Source: DASPKT01 sp035626475 (lineage in GTDB: Bacteria > Pseudomonadota > Alphaproteobacteria > Azospirillales > Azospirillaceae). Taken from it: DNA of 64,000 nucleotides. How positions within the stretch are numbered: position 1 is the stretch's first letter; each line of letters opens with the position of its first letter. The notes below the pieces were generated by a model that saw only the letters and a list, made by a program, of their open reading frames with translations, had not been told where the DNA came from and ran no database searches. The DNA lies in contig DASPNP010000022.1 of assembly GCA_035626475.1 (NCBI GenBank), positions 62,001 to 126,000 on the forward strand. The letters run 5' to 3'. Positions 17,930 through 28,274 of the stretch are shown here, piece by piece. The position numbers were made by a program, and so were the translations under genes.

Positions 17930-18928
17930 CTAGGACATCACCCGCAGTTTCTTGGCCGCTTGGCCCGCCTGCCGCAGCGCGCCCTGGCGCCGGCCCAGCG
18001 GCACCGTCGGCTCCGACTGCATGTCGCTGTTCAGGAAGGCCAGCAGCATCTGCACCCCGACGATGATCGGCAGGGCCGCCAGCATGACCGTGCCGGCCGT
18101 GGCGGTCTCGTTCGCCTGGTCCAGCCGGTACCAGGACACGGTGCCGAACAGCGTGCCGAACAGGATCAGCGGCAGTGCCACCAGCAGCTCCAGCGAGGCG
18201 ACCGAGAAGCCGCGCAGGAAGTAGTTGTAGAAGATGCGCTTCCAGAAATTCCTGAAGTGGCCGCCCAGGAAGGGCAGGATCACCCGGTGGATGCGCAGAT
18301 TCGACTCCTCGTCGCCATAGACGGCCCGGATCGGCACGTCGGCCACGACGGCGCGCACCAGCGACAGGCGGAACAGCAGGTCGGTCTCGAAGAAGAAGCC
18401 CCGGGCCAGCTTGTGCAGCGGCAGCAGGCGGAGCGCCGTGGCGGTGATGGCGCAGAAGCCGTTGGTCGGGTCCATCACCGACCAGTAACCGGTGGAGGCC
18501 TTGGTGAAGAAGGACAGGACCGCGTTGCCGAACAGCCGCACGCCCGGCATGGAGGCGAGCCCCTCCAGGTCGAAGAAGCGGTTGCCCTTGGCATAGTCGG
18601 CCGCGCCCGCCTGCAGCGGCGCCACCAGTTCCGGGATCAGCGCCGGGTCCATCTGCCCGTCGCCGTCGACCTTGACCACGATCTCCGCCCCGCCGGCCAG
18701 GGCCGCCCGGTAGCCGGTGACGACCGCGCCGCCGACGCCCATGTTGGATTCGTGGAACAGCACGCGCACGCGGGGGTCGGGCCGGCGCTCCTGCACCAGC
18801 GCCCCGGTGCCCTGGGGACAGGCGTCATCGATGACGTAGATCTGCTGGACCTCGGGCCCGATCCCGGCGATGACGGACAGGACCTTGTCGGCGACCCGGT
18901 AGCAGGGGATCACGACAGCGATCGTCAT
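17930..18928 (-). CDS. Family 2 glycosyltransferase, dolichol-phosphate-sugar synthase-like, with C-terminal membrane anchor
   Basis: 332 residues. The GT2 fold is plain: AVVIPCYRVADKV at the start, VIDDACPQGTG near 32, and the metal-binding VKVDGDGQMDP near 86. Residues about 140-160 include VMDPTNGFCAIT. Two hydrophobic segments near 240-300 (LLVALPLILFGTLFG and TVMLAALPIIVGVQMLLAF) anchor it to the inner membrane. Such enzymes usually transfer sugar from a nucleotide donor to undecaprenyl phosphate. A candidate promoter and operator precede it. Confidence 0.82.
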   Translation of the reverse strand: MTIAVVIPCYRVADKVLSVIAGIGPEVQQIYVIDDACPQGTGALVQERRPDPRVRVLFHESNMGVGGAVVTGYRAALAGGAEIVVKVDGDGQMDPALIPELVAPLQAGAADYAKGNRFFDLEGLASMPGVRLFGNAVLSFFTKASTGYWSVMDPTNGFCAITATALRLLPLHKLARGFFFETDLLFRLSLVRAVVADVPIRAVYGDEESNLRIHRVILPFLGGHFRNFWKRIFYNYFLRGFSVASLELLVALPLILFGTLFGTVSWYRLDQANETATAGTVMLAALPIIVGVQMLLAFLNSDMQSEPTVPLGRRQGALRQAGQAAKKLRVMS

Positions 18929-18947
18929 CCAGCTTCTCTCATCCGAA

Positions 18948-18965
18948 ATAGGCCGAACGGCCTAT
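18948..18965 (-). promoter_or_regulatory. Perfect inverted repeat, candidate operator for the GT2 gene
   Basis: ATAGGCCG and CGGCCTAT flank AA. The repeat lies 20 bases before the start codon and just downstream of the predicted -10 box, where a bound protein would block transcription or an mRNA hairpin would form. Confidence 0.4.
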
Positions 18966-18975
18966 GAAGGCGTGC

Positions 18976-19003
18976 ATTTTATATGAATTCCGTTGGACGT
19001 CAA
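18976..19003 (-). promoter_or_regulatory. Candidate sigma-70 promoter for the GT2 gene
   Basis: On the minus strand, TTGACG (19003-18998), a 16-base spacer, then TAAAAT (18981-18976). This AT-rich patch stands out in a very GC-rich sequence. Confidence 0.45.
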
Positions 19004-19038
19004 TTCGAGTGCCTGCTGAATCCGGTCTCCCGCCCGGC

Positions 19039-19923
19039 TCAGTAATCGGCAAGATAGCGCACCAGGCGCGGACCGAGCCTATCAACCAGCGGTCGGGGCA
19101 AAGCTCTCCACGCCCGCTGTGCCAGGGCGAACTTCGCATAGGGGCTGCCGTCCTGCCCCAGCAGGCGCAGCGGCACGGGCTCGGCGCCCCATTTGCGCTT
19201 GAAGCGGTAGGTGCCCCCGCCCTGCGGCGAGCGGCCGAAATCCAGGATGCCGGCGCCCGCCGCGGCGCTATGCTCCATCAGGCGCCAGAACAGCAGGTCG
19301 CCCGCCGCCCCGCCGCCGTCGCGCTCGGTCGCGATCCAGGGCACCCAGACCAGGGGCCCGTCGCGCACGGCCAGCAGCCCGGCGAGCGGCCGCCCCTGCG
19401 CCTCGGCCAGCCAGACCTCCGCCCCCAGGTCGGCGGCGAGCGCGTGGAACAGGCGCGGCGGCAGCATCGGCGCGCCGTGGCGGGCCAGCGTGCCGGCCAG
19501 CAGCCCGGCGAAGGCCGCGACCGACGCCGCGTCCCGGCCGTAGCGCACCTGGATGCCTTCCTTCTCCGCCTTGCGCACCCGGTTGCGGCAGGTCGGCGCG
19601 ATGGTGCCGCGCCAGAGCTCGTCCGCCGTGCGCCCTGCCAGCGGCACCCGCATCGCCACCGGCGCGCCCTCGGCCGCCGGGGTGCCGGGGACCAGCACGC
19701 GCACCAGATGCTTCGCGCCACCGGCCGAGCGGGCGAGCTCGTCGGCCCCGGCCGGGTCGAGGTCGGTATAGTTCAGCAGCGGCAGGTAGGACAGGGTGCG
19801 CCCGCCGCCCAGGGACGGCACGGCCAGGAACGGCCCCTGGCGCCGCCAGCCGAAGATCCGCGAGACGATGTCGCGCCAGGCGGCGGCGAAGTCCGTGCCG
19901 TGCGGGCGGCCGAGGTCGCTCAT
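19039..19923 (-). CDS. FemAB/GNAT-fold acyltransferase-like protein
   Basis: 294 residues, related to the FemAB-like proteins of exopolysaccharide loci. The visible pattern includes APTCRNRVRKAEKEGIQVRY near 113, LAEAQGRPLAGLLAVRDGPL near 173 and the closing FGRSPQGGGTYRFKRKWGAE. The K-W-G ending is typical of the family. FemAB-fold enzymes pass an aminoacyl or acyl group to an amine or hydroxyl; the substrate here is unknown. The start at 19923 overlaps the deacetylase stop by four bases (ATGA), so it is the last gene of a five-gene operon. Confidence 0.72.
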   Translation of the reverse strand: MSDLGRPHGTDFAAAWRDIVSRIFGWRRQGPFLAVPSLGGGRTLSYLPLLNYTDLDPAGADELARSAGGAKHLVRVLVPGTPAAEGAPVAMRVPLAGRTADELWRGTIAPTCRNRVRKAEKEGIQVRYGRDAASVAAFAGLLAGTLARHGAPMLPPRLFHALAADLGAEVWLAEAQGRPLAGLLAVRDGPLVWVPWIATERDGGGAAGDLLFWRLMEHSAAAGAGILDFGRSPQGGGTYRFKRKWGAEPVPLRLLGQDGSPYAKFALAQRAWRALPRPLVDRLGPRLVRYLADY

Positions 19924-20798
19924 GCCGCCCCCGGGAGTGCATGGCGGGTCAGCTCGGCATGGAGGCCGGCGGCGCTGTGGAAGCGGTAGCCGCGCCGGCG
20001 CAGCTCCGCCACCGCCGACCGCAGCAGCCCGAAGCTGTCGCCCCGGCCCCAGCGCCAACTGGCCCGGTAGGCGGATTTCAGCCCGCCGGGCAGGGGCGAG
20101 GCGGCCAGCGACCCCGTCGCCCGCACGAGATCGACCATGTGCATGTCGTAGACCAGCAGCGGCGGCAGCGGCGACACCAAGCGCAGCAGCGCCTCGGCCG
20201 GTGCCGGCATCAGCAGCCTGTAGCTCTGGGTGAAGGGCAGGCCGAGCGGTGCGAGGGGGCCCCGGTACGTCGCCACCGGCAGCTCCGTCAGCCGCCCGTC
20301 CAGCCGGAACCAGTCGCCGCCGCGCCAGGCCGGTGCCGGATTGCCGCCGAGAAAGCGGCCAGGCAGGATCGAGCTGTCCCAGGCGAACCCCTCCGCCAGC
20401 AGCCCGGCATAGAGATCCTCGGTCAGGCGGAAGGTATGGGCGCGGTAGCCCTGGGGCCGGCGGCCCAGCGCCTTCTCATAGGATGCCACGCCGCGCGCCA
20501 AGTCCGCCCGGTCGTCGCCGGGCTTGCGGTGGTCGTAGCAATGCAGCTGGACGTCCACGCCGGCCGCCGCCATCGCCTCCACCAGGTCGCGCCGACGCTC
20601 CAGCACGCGCCCCTCGACGAAGGCGGTCAGCGGCACGTCCAGCTCGCGCACGACCACCAGCAACTCCGGCAGCCGGTCCAGCGCCGCCTCACCGGTGCCG
20701 TTGTAGTCGGGCTCCACATCGATGGAGATGACGGCCGTCGGCGCACGCAGGGCGAAGGCCTCCACCCCGTGGGCGGCCGGATCGAGAGGCAGGCTCAC
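19920..20798 (-). CDS. Polysaccharide deacetylase (NodB-like)
   Basis: 292 residues with the NodB-homology signature: the ISIDVEPDYN strand with D27, the metal pair H86-x3-H90 (HCYDH), and YRAHTFRLTEDLY near 118. The likely reaction is removal of acetyl from an N-acetyl sugar. No signal peptide is visible, so it probably acts in the cytoplasm on a glycolipid or nucleotide-linked substrate. It overlaps both neighbours by four bases (ATGA at each end). Confidence 0.82.
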   Translation of the reverse strand: MSLPLDPAAHGVEAFALRAPTAVISIDVEPDYNGTGEAALDRLPELLVVVRELDVPLTAFVEGRVLERRRDLVEAMAAAGVDVQLHCYDHRKPGDDRADLARGVASYEKALGRRPQGYRAHTFRLTEDLYAGLLAEGFAWDSSILPGRFLGGNPAPAWRGGDWFRLDGRLTELPVATYRGPLAPLGLPFTQSYRLLMPAPAEALLRLVSPLPPLLVYDMHMVDLVRATGSLAASPLPGGLKSAYRASWRWGRGDSFGLLRSAVAELRRRGYRFHSAAGLHAELTRHALPGAA

Positions 20799-21865
20799 GG
20801 CGCCGGCTCCAGCACGCGGTGGTTCGCGTCGACCAGCACCGTCTCGCAGGCGCCCAGCGGTCCCACGGTGAGCGCGGCCGTGGCCCAGGACCAGCCCACG
20901 CCGAAGCCCGACAGCAGCAGCCGCACCGGCCCGGCGGTGAGCGGCCCGGCCAGCGCCCCGGTCATTGCCAGGGGGATGGAGGCGGAGCTGGTATTGCCAT
21001 GGTCCGCCAGCGCCAGCACCAGCCGGTCCTCCGGCGCGCCGATCTTCTGGCCCAGCCGCCGCATCATCATCTCGTTGGCCTGGTGCAGCACGAAGGCGTC
21101 GACATCGGCGGGCGCCCAGGATGCCGCCTCCAGCGTCGCGCGGATGGACGGCGGCACCTCGCGCAGGGTGAAGGCGAAGACCTGGGTCCCGTCCATGAAC
21201 AGCCGGTCACCCTCGGGGCCGGGCGCGTGGGTGCCGTCGCCCGGCCGCCGCATCGCCCCGCCCGGGACGATCAGATAGGGCGCGCCCGCCCCGTCGGTGC
21301 CGAGGTCGAGATGGATGGGGCCGGCGCCCGGGTCCAACTCGATCGCCGTGGCGGTCGCCGCGTCGCCGAACAGCGGCGCCACGGCCCGGTCGTCGGGGTC
21401 CAGCAGCCGGCTGGTGGTGTCGCCCGCCAGCAGCAGGGCGCGGCCCGAACCGGCCAGCGTCGGCAGCAGCCCGCCCGCCGCCCACAGTCCATAGACATAG
21501 CCGGAGCAGCCCAGCGACAGGTCGAAGGCGGCGCAGCGCTTCGGCAATCCCAGGCGCCGCTGCGCCAGGCAGGCGGTGGCCGGCAGGATATGGTCGTGCG
21601 TCTGGCTGACGAAGACCACAAGGTCGATGCTCTCGGCCGCCCAGCCCAGCCGCGCCAGCAGCCGCTCCGCCGCCGCCACCGCCAGGTCGGAGGTGCATTG
21701 CCCCTCGGCGACGATGTGGCGGCCGCGGATGCCCGTGGCGTCGGCGATGCGGCGGGCGGCGTCGGCGCCGAAGCGGGCGGAGAGCTGGTCCAGCCCCTCG
21801 TGCCGCTCCGGCAGGGCCGAGACGATGCCGCGGAGCGCGATGCCGGACAAGCGGGCCTGGGTCAC
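20795..21865 (-). CDS. 3-oxoacyl-ACP synthase III-like (KAS III / FabH family)
   Basis: Condensing enzyme, 356 residues from the GTG at 21865. Catalytic residues are intact: C120 in SLGCSGYVYG, H261 in HQAN, N291 in GNTSSAS. KAS III enzymes join an acyl-CoA to malonyl-ACP, but relatives transfer acyl groups to alcohols or amines. GTG is chosen over an ATG at 21895 because GAGG lies 8 bases before it and the ATG would overlap the SDR gene by 20 bases. It sits in an operon with an AMP-ligase and an SDR. A second KAS III is at 39691. Confidence 0.85.
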   Translation of the reverse strand: MTQARLSGIALRGIVSALPERHEGLDQLSARFGADAARRIADATGIRGRHIVAEGQCTSDLAVAAAERLLARLGWAAESIDLVVFVSQTHDHILPATACLAQRRLGLPKRCAAFDLSLGCSGYVYGLWAAGGLLPTLAGSGRALLLAGDTTSRLLDPDDRAVAPLFGDAATATAIELDPGAGPIHLDLGTDGAGAPYLIVPGGAMRRPGDGTHAPGPEGDRLFMDGTQVFAFTLREVPPSIRATLEAASWAPADVDAFVLHQANEMMMRRLGQKIGAPEDRLVLALADHGNTSSASIPLAMTGALAGPLTAGPVRLLLSGFGVGWSWATAALTVGPLGACETVLVDANHRVLEPAP

Positions 21866-21875
21866 GTCGCCATCC

Positions 21876-22607
21876 TCAGCAGGTGATCCCGCCATCGACC
21901 ACCAGGGTCTGGCCGGTCACGTAGCGGGCGCCGTCGGACAGCAGGAAGCGCACCACCGGCAGCACGTCGGTGGGCTCGCCCAGCCGGCCCAGCGGCGTGC
22001 GGCGGATGATCTGGTCGCGCTGGCCGGGGCTCAGCGTCTCCGACATCTCGGTCGTCAGATAGCCGGGCGCCACCGAGTTGACGGTGATCTGCCGCCGGCC
22101 GACCTCGCGGGCCAGCGCCCGGGTCATGCCGTCTATGCCCGCCTTGGTCGCGGCATAGGCGGCGAGGCCGGTATAGCCCCGCGAGCCGATGATGGAGGAG
22201 ATGTTGACGATGCGCCCCGGTCCCGGCCGGCGCAGCATGTGCCGCAGCGCCGCCCGCGCCGCCTGGATGGCGCCGTTCAGGTTGGTCTGGATCAGAGTGT
22301 CGATGTCCACCTGCGGAAAGGTGGCGAGGATGCCCTCGCGCGCGATGCCGGCATTGTTGACCAGCGCGTAGAGCCCGCCGGCCCACTCCGCCGCCGCATC
22401 CGTGAAGCGGTTCACGCTCTCCGAATCGCCGATGGTCGCCTCGCGCCAGAAAAAGTGCCCGGGGTGGGCGGCGGCCAGCTCGTCCACGGCCTCGGTGCGG
22501 CTGCGGGCGCAGGTGGCGACGCGGTGGCCGTCCTCCAGCAGCCCGCGCACCAGCGCCAGCCCCAGGCCGCGGCTGCCGCCGGTGACGATGACGGGACCGG
22601 CGGTCAT
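21876..22607 (-). CDS. SDR-family 3-oxoacyl-ACP reductase (FabG-like)
   Basis: 243 residues with the full SDR set: GGSRGLG at 10-16, NNAG at 82-85, catalytic S135/S136, Y149 and K153. The final VTGQTLVVDGGITC is typical of FabG. It most likely reduces a 3-oxoacyl-ACP with NADPH to the 3-hydroxyacyl form. The gene overlaps the ligase upstream by four bases (ATGA) and stops 10 bases before KAS III, so the three are co-expressed. Confidence 0.83.
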   Translation of the reverse strand: MTAGPVIVTGGSRGLGLALVRGLLEDGHRVATCARSRTEAVDELAAAHPGHFFWREATIGDSESVNRFTDAAAEWAGGLYALVNNAGIAREGILATFPQVDIDTLIQTNLNGAIQAARAALRHMLRRPGPGRIVNISSIIGSRGYTGLAAYAATKAGIDGMTRALAREVGRRQITVNSVAPGYLTTEMSETLSPGQRDQIIRRTPLGRLGEPTDVLPVVRFLLSDGARYVTGQTLVVDGGITC

Positions 22608-23827
22608 GCGGCACCTTCCATGCGGATCTTCTTGCCCGAGGGGGCGAGGGGCAGGCGCTCCACCAGCTCGATGCGCCGGGGCCGGGCGGCGGGCGGCAGC
22701 GTCGACAAGGCGTCGCGCAGCCGGTCGCGCAGGATTTCTTCGGACATGTTCGGTACCGGAACGATGCGGGCGGTCAGCAACTGGCCGGTGATGGGGCTGG
22801 GCACGGCCGCCACCGCGGCGTCGCCCACGCCGGCGACGGACAGCAGCAGCGCCTCAACCTGCTCCGGCACCACCTTGACCCCGCCGACATTGACCACGCC
22901 GTCGTTGCGGCCCCGGAACAATACCCGGTCGCCCACAACCTCCACCAGATCGCCGGTCACCAGCCAGCCCTCCGCGTCCGTCTCCGGCGACAGGGCGCGG
23001 CGGGGGCTGCGCACCTCCAGCACGCCGTCGCCGATGCGCAGACCCACGCCTTCGATCCCGCTTTCCAGCCAGGAGGCGGGAAAGCCGGCGCGGCCGTCCG
23101 CCACCGCGAACAGGGCGCCGGCCTCGGTGCTGGCGTAGATGTGGCGCAGGCGGGCAGCGGGAAAGCTCTCGGCCAGCCGGTCCAGCAGCGCCTCGTCCAC
23201 CGCCTCGCCGCCGATGGTGATCGCCTTCAGGGGCGGGCGGGCTCCGGACAGCAGCAGGCCGCGCCAGAAGCTGGGCGTGCCGCTGGCATGGGTGCAGCCT
23301 TCGGCCGCGGCCAGCGCGGCGAGGGCGGCGGCATCCGCCCCCGGCGCCGCCACCAGCCGCCCGCCGCCGGCCATCGCCGTCAGCAGCACCTGCAGGCCGG
23401 CGAAGCCGCAAGGGTCGTAGCTCAGCAGCCAGACGGCATCGGGCGCGGCCGTGCGCGGGATGCGACCCAGCAGGCGGCTGGGATCGTGGCGGACCAGCTT
23501 GGGCGTGCCTGTCGTGCCCGAGGTCTCCAGCAGCAAGGAAAAGCCGGACGGCATGTCGGCGAGCGCCGGGGCAGCGCCGGAGCGGCGCAGGCGCAGCGGC
23601 ACGCCGGCTTCCCTGGCCGCGAGCAGCGCCGCCGCCAAGCCTGCGACGCTCGACCCGTCGACCCCGCCGCCGCCGGCCTGCCGGTACTCGGTCGCCAGCC
23701 GCCCGGCGCGCCCGGCCAGCGCCGCCGCGTCCTGCGTGACGCCGCCTTCCGTCAGGCGGAAGCGGGGGCTGATCCAGTCGGGCAGGTCCAAGGCGGGCGC
23801 ATCTCTGGCTGGGGTAACTCCCCGCAC
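22604..23827 (-). CDS. AMP-dependent acyl-CoA/acyl-ACP synthetase-like ligase
   Basis: About 407 residues, short for the ANL superfamily (usually 500+). Core motifs are present: the P-loop LLLETSGTTGTPKLV, the YASTEAGALFA motif, GWLVTGDLVEV and the C-terminal lysine region PLAPSGKKIRM. It would activate an acid as acyl-AMP and load it on CoA or on an ACP such as those at 27060 and 28275. Start is uncertain: GTG at 23827 is used, since the outer ATG at 23929 lies inside a palindromic repeat. A TTG near 23791 is also possible. It heads a five-gene operon. Confidence 0.78.
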   Translation of the reverse strand: MRGVTPARDAPALDLPDWISPRFRLTEGGVTQDAAALAGRAGRLATEYRQAGGGGVDGSSVAGLAAALLAAREAGVPLRLRRSGAAPALADMPSGFSLLLETSGTTGTPKLVRHDPSRLLGRIPRTAAPDAVWLLSYDPCGFAGLQVLLTAMAGGGRLVAAPGADAAALAALAAAEGCTHASGTPSFWRGLLLSGARPPLKAITIGGEAVDEALLDRLAESFPAARLRHIYASTEAGALFAVADGRAGFPASWLESGIEGVGLRIGDGVLEVRSPRRALSPETDAEGWLVTGDLVEVVGDRVLFRGRNDGVVNVGGVKVVPEQVEALLLSVAGVGDAAVAAVPSPITGQLLTARIVPVPNMSEEILRDRLRDALSTLPPAARPRRIELVERLPLAPSGKKIRMEGAA

Positions 23828-23876
23828 TATGCGGCAAGGGCGGGGCGATTTGCCAGCATAGGGAACGTCGCGCCCC

Positions 23877-23955
23877 GTAGGTCGCATGGAGCGCAGCGCA
23901 ATGCGACACGCTGGTGGAGGATGTCGCATTGCGGCTCCGCCTCCATGCGACCTAC
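23877..23955. repeat. REP-like palindromic repeat (copy 1)
   Basis: A 32-base left arm (23877-23908, starts GTAGGTCGCATGGAGCGCAG) and a 34-base right arm (23922-23955) are inverted with few mismatches around a 13-base centre. Copy 2 at 41681-41760 has the same layout, GTAGGTCG...GGAGCG-AGCGCA...CGACA. Such elements are common between genes in proteobacteria. It lies between the ligase operon and the small membrane gene. Confidence 0.85.
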
Positions 23956-23977
23956 GAGCATTATCGACCCGACCGCC

Positions 23978-24178
23978 TCACCAGTGCTGATCCACCCAGA
24001 TCCAGCCCTCGATCAGCAGGAACAGCCCGCCCAGCAGCAGCGCCACGAACAGCAGGCCGCGCAGGAACTGGCCGAGCTCGCCCTGGATGTGGGCGCTGCG
24101 GGCCATCAGCAGCAGGTACAGCAGCATCCCGCCGCCGACGGCCCACCAGCCCCAGGAGTCGCCGAACCAAGCCGTCAT
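23978..24178 (-). CDS. Small membrane protein, 66 aa
   Basis: I do not recognise this protein. It is hydrophobic, with one segment near 15-27 (GGGMLLYLLLMAR) and another near 40-58 (GLLFVALLLGGLFLLIEGW). The Trp-rich ends (MTAWFGDSWGWW, WIWVDQHW) are distinctive. Its ATG lies three bases after the amidohydrolase stop, which supports translation as part of that operon. The function is unknown. Confidence 0.6.
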   Translation of the reverse strand: MTAWFGDSWGWWAVGGGMLLYLLLMARSAHIQGELGQFLRGLLFVALLLGGLFLLIEGWIWVDQHW

Positions 24179-24181
24179 GGC

Positions 24182-25479
24182 TCAGCGGTAGGCCGGCGGC
24201 TGGTCGGGGGGCAGGTCGCGGTAGCGCTTGGCCAGCTGCCGGGCGCGGCTGTCCATCGGCATCTCCGTCCCCTTCACGAAGATTTGGCGCGGCTGGGTCA
24301 GCGGCTCCAGCGGATCGCCGTCCCAGACCACCAGGTCGGCCTCCTTGCCGGGCTCCAGCGAGCCCGCCCGGGCACCGAAGCCGAAGACCCTGGCCGGGTT
24401 GATGGTGATGGCCTCCAGCGCCGCCTTCCAGGGCAGGCCATGCGCCACGGCGTTGCCGGCGTTGTAGCGGACCTGCCGGGCGAAATGGCCGGTGCGGCTG
24501 CCCTCGATGATGATGGTGACGCCGGCCTCGTGCAGCCGGGCGGCATTCTCCAGCGTGGCGCCCAGCGTCTCGAACCGTGCCGGCAGGTTCGACAGCGGGT
24601 TCACCACCACCGGCACCCGGGCTTTGGCGATCTCCGAGGCGACCATCCAGCCCTCCTCCGCGTCCAGCAGGACCACCTTCACCTGGTCCTCGCGGGCGAG
24701 CTTCAGCACCTGGCGGATATCGGCGGCGCGGTGGACATGGACCAGCAGCGGCATGCGCCCCTCCACCACCGGCACCAGCGCCTCCAGATCCTCGCGGCTC
24801 AGCCGGTAGGGGCGGGTATGGCCGTAATCGTAGCGGGCGCGGTTCAGCGCGTAGTGGCGCCCCTCGTCCAGCGCCGCCTTCAACGCGGCGAAGCTGGTGC
24901 CGCGGGCGCCGCCGACCATGCCGGCCCCGGCCTCGCCCAGATGCACCACCATGCCGACGCCCGAGGCCATCAGCAGGTCCTCGCCGGGGCCGAGATGGAT
25001 GGTGGCGGCCTGGCCGGCGAAGAGCCGCTCCTTCGGCCGCTCGTCGCGGTCCTCCTCGATGTCCGGGGTGACGACCGCGCGGGTGATGCCGCCCAGCCGC
25101 GCCACCGGGATCAGGGTGGAGTTGGGGTTGATGCCGTATTTCACGTCGAAGGCGGCCGACAGATGCTCCACCGCGCCGTCATGGTCGTTGGTGGCATGCA
25201 GCGAGTTGACCTCGGCTACCGAGAGCGTGGTGTCGGCGGCGACCAGGCCGGGCGTCACCACGCCGCCGGCCGCGTCCACCACCCGGGCGCCCGCAGGGAT
25301 GGCCACGTCGGCGCCCACGGCGGCCAGCTTGCCGTCGCGGATCAGCACCGTGCCCCGGCCGATCTCGCCGGCGGGGCCCATGGTGTGGATGCGGGCGTTG
25401 GTCACCGCCACCGTCTCGGCGGCGGCGGGAAACGCGATGCCGGTCATCAGCGCCAGCGCCAGGATGCGGGCGATCGGGC

Positions 25480-25483
<4 letters not shown>
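24182..25483 (-). CDS. Exported amidohydrolase-family protein lacking the HxH metal motif
   Basis: 433 residues with a signal peptide (ILALALMTGIAFPAAAE, cleaved near residue 22), so it is periplasmic. The fold is that of the imidazolonepropionase-like amidohydrolases, with VVNPLSNLPARFE, IIEGSRTGHFARQVRYNAGN and the C-terminal SLEPGKEADLVVWDGDPLEP. The strand-1 metal motif, normally DAHTHL, reads AADTTL here, so two histidines are missing. It may be an inactive or altered partner of the next enzyme. The start overlaps that gene's stop by four bases (ATGA). Confidence 0.8.
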
Positions 25484-26946
<1,463 letters not shown>

Positions 26947-27059
26947 CAGGTGAAGACTCTCTCCGTACGGGCTTGCCGCCCCCATTTCGGGGTAGAAGCT
27001 AGCAAGACGACCCTGCCGCCGGAAGGGACATCAGCCTGCGGATTCGCAAGCGTCTCCGC

Positions 27060-27308
27060 TCACGCCGCGGCGTAGAGCGCGGCCAGCTCGCCCGCCGTGG
27101 TGAACTGGCGGAAGCCGCCGCGGAAGGGATCGCGGCCCGTGCGCCCCTCCATCGCCACCACCAGCGTGGCGAGGTCCAGGCTGTCGAAGGGCATCTCGCC
27201 GCCCAGGAAGATCGTGCCGGCCTCCAGGGGAAAGGGCGCCTCGCCCTTCTCGGCCAGGATGCGGGCGACCTCCTCGCGGATCGCCTCGAGCATGGTGTCG
27301 TTGGTCAT
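27060..27308 (-). CDS. Acyl carrier protein 1, 82 aa
   Basis: Small acidic carrier with the phosphopantetheine-attachment motif FDSLDL, Ser43. The rest (LEAIREEVARILAEKGEAPF and EFGELAALY-like tail) fits the four-helix ACP fold. It would carry an acyl chain for a neighbouring synthase, ligase or transferase. The ATG overlaps the hydrolase stop by four bases, so the two are translated together. It is more divergent than the primary fatty-acid ACP, so a special role is likely. Confidence 0.83.
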   Translation of the reverse strand: MTNDTMLEAIREEVARILAEKGEAPFPLEAGTIFLGGEMPFDSLDLATLVVAMEGRTGRDPFRGGFRQFTTAGELAALYAAA

Positions 27309-28114
27309 GAGTGGAAGTCCTTGATCAGGGCGTTGACCCGGCCGGCCGCCTCGACATGCGGCATATGGCCGACGCCCGGCAGCAGGTGGACGGGCAGATG
27401 CGGGGGCAGGTCGCCCTGGGCTGGCGGCGGCACGATGCCGTCGGCCGTGCCCCAGACCAGCTGGGCGGGCGCATCCAGGCGGGACCAGTCGAAGCCTTGC
27501 CTCGCCTGCACCGCCTCCCAGGTCCGCTCCAGCATGGCCGCCAGGGGCGCTTCCGACGCCGGATCGCTCATGCGGGCCAGCAGCGCCTTGGCGAAGCTGT
27601 CGCGGTACGGCGACGGCACGCCGAACAGCCGGTCGACGGCGGCTCCGGCGGCTTCCATCGTGCGCACGCCGCGCATGGCGCGCAGGAAGTCGATCTCCAC
27701 GGCCGAGCCCAGCCCGGCGCAGGCCAGCAGCGTCAGCCGGCGGGCACGCTCCCGGTGGCGCGCCGCGAGGTCCAGCGCCACCCGGGCGCCGAGGCTGTGG
27801 CCGACCAGGTCGACCCGCCCCAGCCCCAGCGCGTCGATGAGGCGCGCCAGCCAGTCGGCCAGCACCGCCACCTCGCCGGTGCCGGCATCCATGGTGGACT
27901 CGCCATGGCCGGGCAGGTCGACCGCGACGACGCGGCGGTCGGCCGCCAGCGCCATCAGGTTGAACTGCCAGGTCAGCGCGTCGCCGCCGAAGCCGTGGAC
28001 CAGCAGCAGGGGCACGCCGCCCTCGCCCCGGTCCAGATAGGCCGCCGGGCCGCCGGCGAACTCCACGTGCCGGCGCCCGATCCGGACGCCGCGCCGCTCG
28101 ACCGTTGCAGTCAC
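27305..28114 (-). CDS. Alpha/beta-hydrolase fold protein
   Basis: 269 residues with the oxyanion loop VHGFGGDALTWQFN near 38, the nucleophile elbow GHSLGARVAL (Ser about 107) and the catalytic His in GVGHMPHVEAAG near 249; Asp is probably in the WGTADGIVP turn. It could be a thioesterase, esterase or acyl-transfer enzyme. Placement between two ACP genes hints at acyl release or transfer from ACP, but this is inference. No signal peptide is seen. Confidence 0.8.
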   Translation of the reverse strand: MTATVERRGVRIGRRHVEFAGGPAAYLDRGEGGVPLLLVHGFGGDALTWQFNLMALAADRRVVAVDLPGHGESTMDAGTGEVAVLADWLARLIDALGLGRVDLVGHSLGARVALDLAARHRERARRLTLLACAGLGSAVEIDFLRAMRGVRTMEAAGAAVDRLFGVPSPYRDSFAKALLARMSDPASEAPLAAMLERTWEAVQARQGFDWSRLDAPAQLVWGTADGIVPPPAQGDLPPHLPVHLLPGVGHMPHVEAAGRVNALIKDFHS

Positions 28115-28148
28115 GGCCGCCTTCCGGGGCAGCGATGATGGGGTGCGG

Positions 28149-28243
28149 CCTTCGACAAGCGCAGGCTGAGGAGGTGATTGCTGCTCCCGGTCGGAATACC
28201 GGAACGGCCAGCCTCACCCTCCCTCATGCTGAGCCTGTCGAAG
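28149..28243. repeat. Imperfect inverted repeat between hydrolase and ACP 2
   Basis: Left arm CCTTCGACAAGCGCAGGCTG at 28149-28168, right arm CCCTCATGCTGAGCCTGTCG then AAG at 28221-28243. The right arm is the reverse complement of the widespread CTTCGACAGGCTCAGCATGAGGG element. The left arm matches only its first half. The 160-base gap holds nothing else visible. Confidence 0.55.
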
Positions 28244-28274
28244 CACGCAGCGCGGCAGGGTCGCATCCGGCAGG

